Below, in pieces: positions 54,901 to 64,000 of a DNA stretch of 64,000 nt (within the stretch, counting starts at the first letter, position 1; every line of letters begins with the position of its first letter). Location: contig CM050654.1 in assembly GCA_027574665.1 (NCBI GenBank), positions 36,847,722 through 36,911,721 on the forward strand. Direction: 5' to 3'. The DNA comes from Rhynochetos jubatus (taxonomy: Eukaryota > Chordata > Aves > Eurypygiformes > Rhynochetidae). Position numbers and translations under genes: made by a program. Under the pieces are notes generated by a model, which had not been told where the DNA came from, did no database searches, and was given only the letters and a program-made list of their open reading frames with translations.

Positions 54901-55432
54901 TTAGCTGCTCGAGTTTCTCACGGGGGAAAGCAGCAGCTCTATGCAGAAGACAAGACACAGCCAAGTAGTAAACAATCATCTTTGCTTCATCCCTCCTTCA
55001 AGTCTGCTTCTCACAGGCACACAAGGGAGGATGGTCTAGTAACTAAGTAAAAAGCAGGTTTAGAAGAGCAAAGACAGCAATAGCTCTGAGCTCAGCAGAT
55101 GATGGAAATTCCTTTTTGTCCCCGTTTTAAACATGGAGGAGTACAAATTTCTCTGAAGAATTTTACTTAAAAACTCAGAGGGTATTTATAATTTCAGAGC
55201 TCAAACTCACACACAACCCACTTAATTCGATGTGCACCATGATGCTTTAGAAGCTGGGCCCATAGAAGTGAAAATAAAAGGATATTTCTGATGGAAGAAA
55301 AAGAATGATCCAGTTACATAGTTGGCGCTAGCAATATATTTTTCTATTAGCAAATACCAAACTTGTATAGATTCAGAAGATGGGCAAACCTGCACAATGC
55401 CAAAGCTGGTTCAATGCAAAGAGAAACAAGGG
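39991..55432. other. Gene-free 3' flank, part 3
   Basis: No recognisable exon. It includes an isolated GC-rich patch at about 40035-40290, the palindrome-rich CpG-retaining segment at about 52590-52760, an inverted repeat at 53791-53825 and a second GC-rich patch at about 54690-54900. A 22-A run lies at 51913. Confidence 0.55.
51913..51934. repeat. Homopolymer of 22 A
   Basis: A simple A run in the 3' intergenic region. The upstream sequence does not read as a gene fragment or known SINE, so there is no support for a processed pseudogene tail. Confidence 0.95.
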
Positions 55433-55545
55433 TCCGATTCTGGTCTTGCTTACGCTGATATAAAACTGAAAAAGACCCCCACAGACCAAGGTGGAGTCAC
55501 TGTGAACTGACACTGGTGCACCCAAAAGAAAATGAGACCAGATTA
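55433..55545. repeat. Possible old palindromic MITE-like repeat
   Basis: The left arm (TCCGATTCTGGTCTTGCTTAC) and right arm (AAATGAGACCAGATT) form an imperfect terminal inverted repeat around a centre with GGTGGAGTCACTGTGAA. This resembles a short palindromic amniote repeat typified by 'gattctggtctcatttac...gtaactccactgaagtcaatggagt'. Similar half-motifs occur at about 60390-60425 and 60470-60540. It is strongly decayed, so assignment is tentative. Confidence 0.35.
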
Positions 55546-58500
55546 CAACAACCGGTAGAAAGTTAGCTAATTTCCAGTGATAACAGCACAGTGTGGGTTA
55601 GGTCTGCGTGAGCTGAAAGCAGAGGTGACTCAGGTTGCTTATATCAGAGCATAAAAGGCTTTTTACTGCCATCGGCTAGCATTCCATCTCTAACAAATAC
55701 GGGCACACAGCTTGAAAATGTTTAATGAATTGGTACATTAATTTAAGCTCAATAACACTTTTCCATCCCTCACTGTAATACTGCTCGCTGAACACAAGTA
55801 CATGGTTTATTTGCTGAATAGGGTTAATTTCAGGATGGCGAGCGAGGACGCACAAACAGGGTAGATGTTAAAATACAGCTACACAATAAATGATCCATAG
55901 ATTAGAAAGATGTCGGAAGTTATCCATTAAATAAAGTTTCACAAACACTGCAAGCTGAGGGAAAGAATGACTTTATTGATGTTGAAAAAAAATCTCATCA
56001 TTCACTTCATTTTCTTTAAAATGAGCAGTAAGAAAAGCAGAGATTTTTTTCCACTCTGTTGCTTTGGCAAAATGAGTTTGAACCATCAGCTTAAGGTCTC
56101 TGGACCTTTAACTTGTGACTGGTGATGGAAGATGCAAGTTTCCTAAAAATCTCTTAACAACCACAAAAGCATCTGTCCGTGTAGATATTAAAGATATAGT
56201 TAGTGAAAGCAATACAAATCCACAATGAGATTACAATCTAAACAGCTGGGAAACAATTGCTATGTTCAATCATTCAGGTGAAATCATTGCTGGCCTTTGG
56301 ACTACCCACTAAATTTTTTTCCCCTGTTGTTTCTTTCTTATAATTAACATCTAGTATTGAGTACTAGATTTTTATTTTTCAAAAAAAAAAAAAAAGCACT
56401 CTTCCATATGGATTGCAATTATCTCAGAAATATTTTAATATTAAGAAAACAGCAAAAAAATAAAGAGCAGTTTCATTTTTAATGTTCCAGTTTAATTAAG
56501 AAAGCGTTCAAGTAATTTAAAAATGTAGGCATTAAAATACCAATTAAGCTTAAGGCAAGTTTTCCTATTAATTTTTATGACTCCAATACAGGGGTGTCAC
56601 AGAGAGGTGACCCCTTAGAAACAGGTCATTTTTGAGCATTACATTTAGCTATACTAGTGCTGGGAGCAAATGAATGAATTTATGAAGACAAGACACCTAT
56701 TTGGCTAATCCCAACAGGCTGAGCCCCGAGAATCACAATGCAGTTCTCACAACAAGCCACTTGGCCAACATAAACTCCTTTCAAGGTTTTAATTACAACG
56801 CCTGTTTCTCGGATGCCCACTTCGGGTGGCCATCTTGTCGACGAGCAAAACTATTTAAACAGAGCTTTAACTGTGCAGCATGAACGCAGCTGAAATCTGT
56901 AGTTTGAAATAAAGGCTATTCTAAAGTGCAGTAGTTATTTTTAAAATCGTTTACTGTTCCGTGTTGGTGGCTAAATGATAAATGTACTATTTTAACACAT
57001 TGATATTCATGTATTGCGTGAAACTCTAACGCAGGGATACTGCAAGTTCTCACGGGTGGCAGTAACATTAAGAAAGCAGAAGTTCGTACATCTGAGTATT
57101 TACAATTAAAATTTTGTGGCTAGCTGGGCCCATTAAAAAGCTCAGAATAGATTACCTTGCAGGAACAGTTACTGGAAGTATTCTTACAGACCCACAGAAA
57201 GTAGTTCTGAAAGCCAGCCTGGTTATGATGGATTTAAGCTTAAATTTATCTCATTTCATATTAGATCTTAAATTGGTTAATGAGGCTGAAATATGCTTTA
57301 TTTCAGGGAAGTCATACTGATCTGGACGAGGAATAGAATTTATGCTGACGTTCAAGTCAAGTGCAAATACCACCATCACTTCTTCATTACCACGTTAACT
57401 GGTGTGATCTGTTCTGCTCAGCAGAACTCGAACAAAATGTCAGGTTCCTAAATGAAGAAGCTCCTGGCTCCCTGCGAGAAACTGGCTGATTTGTTAAAAG
57501 TGCTTCAACCTTTATTTAATTCATGCCTTATAAGTGCTCTTTGGCATGAGCTCCTGGGATCTGATCTTATGTCACACTTACTGAAACTCAGTGAATTATT
57601 TGCCGCTGAGGAGGGCAGGGAGATGGTTATCGCACAGGGGAAATCTAATCCTCTTCATTATCAGCTTAAACCCCAAACCCGGGATGTCGGTTAGGAATCG
57701 TGTATGCACCCTCAGTCCCATCCCCTGGCAACTCTTCCATCAGGACAGGATCCTTTCCTTTTGGTGGGGGTGATTTCTTCCAGATATTTAGAAAGGCTTT
57801 GCCAGCACATGTCCACGGTCTCCCTGAATGCAGACCCTCTCCTGGAAAGGTCTACGTAGCCTGGCAATGAGCAGCAGCTGTCGGCAACAAAGTCCTTAAC
57901 GTTGGGATGGCAAAGAGCCCCCAGTGGTTGTTTCAGTGGCCAGATGAAGGAACGGAGCAGTTTGGATACTTGGCAACCTTGGGCTGCCACTGCCAAACCA
58001 GGGACTGTGTGCTCACATGGCCACAAGAGTGCAAAGGGGCTGTGGCACACAGCTGAGCACGCTTAATGTCAGGTTTCAGTAAAGACCAAAACTTCTGGCA
58101 TGGACTTCCAAGCATTTTTCATGGATCCTGAGCGAAGAAAATGATGCCCTTTTTATGAAAGAATGAGAAAAGGGAAGTCCACATATACCCTGCCCGTATG
58201 AGCAGAACATGAAACGGTTTTGATGGAAAGCACATGCAGAATATGAGATTCAGCCTAAGGCTAAAGGCAAAGAATCAGTGACTTTTATAGCTTTAAAAAT
58301 TCACTTTATGACTATCATTAAATTAAAGCAACTCCTCATGGGGCACTTTTGCTTCATCAGGGCTTGCATATCTCTTAGCACAATTAGTCACTTCCAATGT
58401 GCTGTCATCATAAAACTTATTCTTTTAAATTGTAACTTAAGAAAATCAGAAAGAAATCCCACATTTTGAATGAGGCTGTTCAGCAGCGGTGAGTCTTAGA

Positions 58501-59659
58501 CCAGGCTGGTTAGATTTAAAATAAATTCTTATCTGTATGATTCTTTTTACAGATTCCAACCTGAGCAACATATAAAATATATGGCATAAATGTTTCCTCT
58601 GAAAACTTCTGTACACTTCACGATTACATAGCTTTAGAAGTTTAGAAGCCTTGGGCAAGCAAGCTAACGTGTAAGAGGAACGCTTAAGAATTGTTTGTAT
58701 GCTTGATTTGTTTTACAGTGTATTTGGTCTTTAGTTTTGATTGGATTGTCTTACTGAAACATGAAGGGCATTTAGAAAGTAAGAAAGTGAATAGGATACA
58801 TTTGCAACTATATGCCCGAAAGCAAGATCTTAATGTCAGAAGTAAATTATAACAACTTACATTACTGATGACATACATTATAATTCGAAGCTGGGCAAAC
58901 CACATCAAGGTTGTTCTTGCCACGATGTGACAAAAAGGTCTTTAAAATCTTGTGGTTTTCAGGTTTACAGTAACCAGACTTTATTTATGCTAGGAGTTTC
59001 ATAAATAAAAAGCATGCATTACCAAAGATAAACCTGTTTTTTTCCAAATGCTGCTGAACCTTTGTAAAAATTAAAACATTTATGTTGATAATTATTAACA
59101 GTAGAACCATCCCATGGGGCAAGTAATATCTCAGCCATCATCTTTTACCATAGCATCTTTGGGTGACCTTGAAGTGATTTCTAGGGATGGACTTGTGAAA
59201 GGATTTAGGCAGTCAAGTCTAAACTTGTTGCCTATAGCTGAAAGTAACCCCAGGCCTGTAACCTCTTCTGCGAGTGACACGAGATGTGCAAGGCGTGAAA
59301 TTTTGCTTGTGAACAGAAGACAAGCACATGAGATTCTGCACTCCCCTGGCACATGGTAGCTCTCTGCTGTGTGCATCCCAGAGGATTTTCCAGCTCAGGA
59401 TCACCCCACAGCGACCCAGTCTTGTAGGAGGACTCAGCCCAAGCTCAGGATTCAGAGGTGGGGGAAGGCAGGAGATGACACCCTCTCCAGTCCCTTATCG
59501 CATGCAAAGCCAGCTCTCGTGCTCAGGATAAGGGTCTTGTAGCTCACTGCTCTGCCTCTGGCAGCAAGCCCTCGGAATGGCAGGAACAGAGCAGTTTTCT
59601 GTGCAGCTTGTTAGACTGGCAGGAGTATCCATACCCCTCCACCCCCACCTGAGAACATG

Positions 59660-60085
59660 ACTGCAGCCTTCAACAGCCTGCAGTTCCTGGACTTCCTAGG
59701 CAAAAGGTGTTTTCTCCATACTCCCTAATCCTCAATAGATTTCTCTCCCATGGATTATTTGCCTGGTCTTCCCCAAGCCCACTTAAACCTTCAGAGTCCA
59801 CAGCCTCTTCCAGCAAGCTGATCCAAAGTTAAATCACAGGTTGGGGGGGATTATCTCCTTTCATTTGTTTTAAACTTGCTCTTGTTTTGGAAGAGGGATT
59901 GGAGAGTCACTGCTCACCCTCTCCCTGCCATTCATGATTTTGTACATTTTTGTCCTATCTCCCATCGTACTTTTTCCAAGCTGAAGAGTCCCAGCTTGCC
60001 TCTTTTGTAACAGAAAGCCCTTCTAGCAGCTTAACTCATTCATCTCATCGACCTGATCTCTCCAGTGGGATTAAACCTCAAATCT
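59660..60085 (-). mobile_element. Ancient CR1-type LINE 3' fragment
   Basis: The segment resembles the antisense strand of amniote CR1/L3-like LINEs in order. It has a block like 'cctcttccagcaagctgatcc', then 'tcatttgttttaaacttgct' near 59858, 'ccattcatgattttgtac' near 59929, and 'ttttccaagctgaagagtcc' near 59970. The order and spacing match CR1 elements I know from crocodilians, turtles and birds. No open reading frame survives. The exact edges are uncertain. Confidence 0.7.
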
Positions 60086-62493
60086 CCTGTTATGGTGACT
60101 TGACACCAAGTTTCTCTCCTGGGTGAAGGGAAACTCTCCCCCTGCTTCAGTTTTTATACAAACAGGAAGAGAGAGAAAGCAAGGAGAGAGAGCAGTCACT
60201 TTCTGCAGGCTCCTGTTGGGGCACTTGCAGGAACAACGGACATGTGTTTCAGTCCCTGCTCTGTCAAACAGTCCCCCGTGTTACACTGGTTATTCAAGGC
60301 TCAGGCACCTTTCACTTCGATGAATGAGAGTCTAGTTTAACCCCAGGATGAATGACGACAAGGAGCAAGGTGATTGCTCCCAATTTACGCTGGTGGAAAT
60401 GGCTACCACTTTAGAATCAGGCCCACTGCAAAAGCAAAAATAAAAATATTCACCACCCTTAAACATAATAAGCCTGATTCGTCTTCATTTTAGCTGCAAT
60501 CAGTGAGAAATAACCGCACTGAAGTAATCCTGAATGAAACATGAGGCCACAAATTTAGGTTAACAATGGCTGAATTACTCTAAGTTTAGATTTTAGTGTA
60601 GGATTTCAGTAAAAAAAGGATGCACGACACTGTGTCCTGATGCTGGAATTGCAACCCCCTGCCACGAGTGCCACAACATCGTCACACCAGGGGCTGCAGA
60701 CAGAGGATGGGCTCTCAGAGCAGGGGCTTCCCATCCCCTGGGATGGGCTGGGGCCATCTCGCTTTGATAACTAACTGTCAGGGCTGCAGATGGTTTGAAT
60801 CTGCCTGGTTCTGAGCATTTGGTAACTCCTGAAGCTTTCATCAAGCCCAGATTTATACCTAGACTGCAAGTAAACTCCATGGGGGTTTTATTCATACTGT
60901 AAGTGTACACATACCAAACTAGGTCTATTCTGTCAGCAGAGCACAGGAGAGTTTTGTTTTAAAATGCACACAATATTATCATTTGTTTTCTGAAAAACCT
61001 AAATATCCCTGAGGAAAGTCCACCAAAAGTAAATAAAGTTTAGTAAACTAGACTCCCTTTAAAGACACACTATCTGCCTTTAAAAATAATATCATTTTTG
61101 TATGGAATTGTTTGCCAATTATGCTGACTGTGAAGTAGCATTCTGCTTCCCCTCTGGTTTGTACAGACAGAATTATGTGTGTGTGTAGCTTGTTCACAGC
61201 ATATGCACAATAACCCTGCACCGGGCTCTGCTGCTCCAAATGAGAAATTAAAAGGGAGTTGTCATATGGAAAATTAAAAAGTGGCAAGTGTTACCAAAAA
61301 ATCTATTTAATTCATGCTGCTTATAACCCCCTGAAAAGACTAATGCAAATGCCTGAGAAATCTTATGACAACTCTGAACACCCATTGGTACTATCATGAT
61401 TTGCTGTCCTATTTACATGTGCTTAAACTTCTAGAAGAAAAGCCTGGGCACAATATTTCAAGGCAGTAATCTCTTAGCAACTAAAGCAAAATGTTGTTAT
61501 CCCTCACTAACCACTACTTTGTCTGTTTGTTTTTATTTTCTTTTCATTGCTTCTGTTATTATGATAGTGGTAACCCAATAGTCCTGTGCTCCATGGACCA
61601 GGATCTAGTAACCTTACTTAAATCTGAGCATCAGGATGCAGTCCTCAACCTGAGGATATCAAGAGGAAACTATCTCTGGAACTGTGTCTGTCTCTAGATC
61701 CCCTGAGGCATCTACTAAGGAATGGGAAGAAACCCTCCAAGTACATAGCCTGAAATTCCTGTCTGAGTTCTCCTTTTTCCTATTGCATCTGGATGTACCT
61801 AATGCATGCTTCGTAATTCAGACATAGTGCTCACATGTCCTGTGAGGCTGTACTTGACCTTTTATCAGGGAAAAGTCTCAATAACTAACTTCATGGAAGA
61901 GCTACAGTTCTTCCAGGAAAATTGAAAAAACCAAGGTGATTTTCAATATAAGGAACCTAGACAGACTGTTATCCTGGTCTTACACTCTAAAAAATCACAT
62001 TTACTCAAGTGATCAAATCTTTCCTCCTCTGCACATGAAATTTTTTCTTTGGAGTCAGTCTCAGAATCACTGGATTCAAAGTGATGAATCATCTCCCAGT
62101 ACTCCAACCACCATGAAATGTCACTGGAGAGAGGAGGGGCACACACCCACCACCACAAATACTGATAACAGTGGCTCCTATCAATTTTGAGAGCCAAAGC
62201 ACAGCAGCTCTGCACACTAGGGCTTTTATCTCTGGAGACTCTGAGTCTCAACCTACACGGAAGTTCATTTGGAAATCTTAGTCTTGCCACTTGTGGATGT
62301 GTGCCCAAATTCAACGTCAGCTTGTAGCTCATGAGTAGCCTCTCCATCAGAGACCCAGAAACACAGCAACAGCAAGGCAACAGCAGGTCAAGGACGGCTC
62401 TGCAGGCAGCTTAAATCCCACTCACAAGCACCGTGCCTGCACAGTGGCTGGTCCCATTCAGCTTTGCATGCAGGCAGCCTGTTGAAATGAGCA

Positions 62494-62620
62494 TGTCATG
62501 GTTTTTAACTCCTTAACTAAAATAATTATTCGATTGTCAATCTTCTCTGAACAAACCCAAAACATAGCCTATACAAGCTACTGTGAAGAAAATTATCTTT
62601 ATCCCAACCAAACCCAGCAC
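62494..62620 (-). mobile_element. Internally deleted LTR remnant, antisense
   Basis: The + strand starts TGTCATGGTTTTTAACTCC, the reverse complement of the 3' end of the LTR family seen at 333. It ends TATCCCAACCAAACCCAGCAC, the reverse complement of the 5' end of the LTR at 3046. The segment ACAAACCCAAAACATAGCC also matches the reverse complement of that LTR near 3100-3120. Both ends are present but roughly 500 bp of middle is missing. No clear target-site duplication is visible. Confidence 0.8.
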
Positions 62621-64000
62621 GAATAGTAAAGAGTCCGTTTATTTAAATGATTCTCAATCCCTGCGTGTCCTAGATGTAGCTTTTGGGTGACTGGTACCAA
62701 CAGCTGGCATTCAGCCAGCCATTGGGAGGGACCAGCTCAGCAGGAGCAAGCAACAGGTTCTTCCCCCACTTACAATTTCTTCAAATGCTGATTTTAAAAG
62801 ATAACTAGACTAGCAGCACACATTGCCTATAAATAACAGGAAGCTGTGCTAATTGAAGTTTATAGAAGGCATCCAGCCCATGGAGATTACATTTACTTTC
62901 CTATATCAGAAAGGAGTTTCATAACAAACCTAAACATCTGCAGAGATCTGATAATGACAAGGAGACCCATTTGTAAGAGACCATGTCCTTTCTGTCCAAT
63001 ACTGGAATTTTCTTCACAGTCCTAAAGATCTCTGTCACTATCACATGAGAAAGAAAATGGCAAAACATTCAGTTCCCAAACTGCTCTACCTGAACATTTA
63101 ATTCCAAGGATGAGAATGTCTAAGCAATTGCAGTTTAAAATGGAGGAGCCACAGAAGCCAGTGGGTTTGAAAGTGAACAAAGTTGGTATGAGAACAGAGC
63201 TTGGCTAGCTAGGATCCGTCAACATTTATGGAATAACACCTGACTGTTGAAGAGATAATTTCAGTGCAACCTAGACTAGAGCCTGAGAACCTCTCTTGGA
63301 GCCTTGTCACTTCTATTTCTGAAAAAGTTTTCCATCAATGTATCACTAGATGCTTGATAAGGGCATTAAAAGACAAGTCAAAACAGAGCTACATGCTCTG
63401 CCTATTCCCCCAAATGCATACCCATCACAGGAAAGCCAGAAGCCATACAGTTTCTCTGGATTCAAACAAGGCTAACTGAAACCAGGCTCACAAGTCTGCT
63501 GCAGAGGATCAGAACCCACAGATTAAACTTTTCAGGAGTCCAGAAACATAACAAACACCAAAATTACTAAAGTAGACTTACCAGTCATTCATTGTGTTAG
63601 ATACTGGTTAGATTGTAAGCCTCATTGATTCAAGAGACACTCAGAGCAGTTGTCACTTGCACATTAATGCAATTAAACAGAACTATGGAAGTAAGGGGAG
63701 ATACCAGATGGACATACATAAACCAGCCCATTCCTTCGCTGGCAGAACTTGCATCAACCCAAACTTCCCCCCCACAGAGGATCTAGGTTTGATGCCTGCC
63801 TTACCCGTCACAGGTGTGAAGTCTTCCAAATCTTGACATCTGGAATTCCAAGTGAAAATATATCGTCTTCTAAATGGCAAAGGCTGTCCTAGAAAAAGCA
63901 ATAGTTTTCCCACTTAACTGCTTATATCTAAGAAAACTATGGTTGTTTGCCTCTTGCAAAGGCTCAGAAATACTGCAGTGTTTCAGAGAGCCCAAGGGTG

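Larger units (their letters stand above)
55546..64000. other. Gene-free 3' flank, part 4
   Basis: No recognisable exon. Apart from the CR1 fragment near 59.7-60.1 kb and the LTR remnant at 62494-62620, the sequence is unique-looking and AT-rich. From known vertebrate gene order, SPOPL would be expected further along this direction, but none of its exons was found here. Confidence 0.5.

Overview
The window looks like nuclear DNA from a bird, probably a neoavian species. It holds one recognisable protein-coding gene, histamine N-methyltransferase (HNMT), which is complete and on the + strand. The bird call rests on the compact six-exon gene, on solo LTRs of a kind I recognise as common in bird genomes, on an old CR1 LINE remnant, and on the low overall repeat load. 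No database search was possible, so the species is not determined.

Layout. Positions 1-1.1 kb are 5' flank carrying a solo LTR (333-1093) with perfect 5-bp target-site duplications. A CpG-rich promoter region (about 1.93-2.31 kb) surrounds the HNMT start codon at 2046. HNMT runs from 2046 to 15538 in six coding exons (2046-2182, 3737-3789, 7255-7362, 10878-11008, 11586-11679, 15183-15538). Together they give 879 nt, or 292 codons plus stop, which equals the human protein length. All introns are GT-AG and the frame is continuous. A second solo LTR (3046 to about 3715) fills the end of intron 1 and stops only about 21 bp before exon 2. A third, antisense LTR of another subfamily (12978-13605) lies in intron 5, again with perfect target-site duplications. 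Intron 3 contains a CpG-dense block, and intron 2 contains a CpG-retaining AT-rich block that may be a conserved element.

From 15.5 kb to 64 kb I find no exon of any gene I recognise. This is a gene-poor 3' flank. It includes a 109-bp tandem duplication (25740-25955), blocks that look like conserved non-coding elements (about 19.1-19.9, 26.7-28.3 and 52.5-52.8 kb), isolated GC-rich patches (about 40.0-40.3 and 54.7-54.9 kb), a possible old palindromic repeat (55.4 kb), an ancient CR1 fragment (59.7-60.1 kb) and an internally deleted antisense LTR (62494-62620). The many short ORFs across this region look like chance ORFs.

I see no CRISPR array, operon, secondary-metabolite cluster or other new multi-gene system. 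The most interesting observation is the LTR abutting the exon 2 splice acceptor of HNMT, which may supply its branch point.
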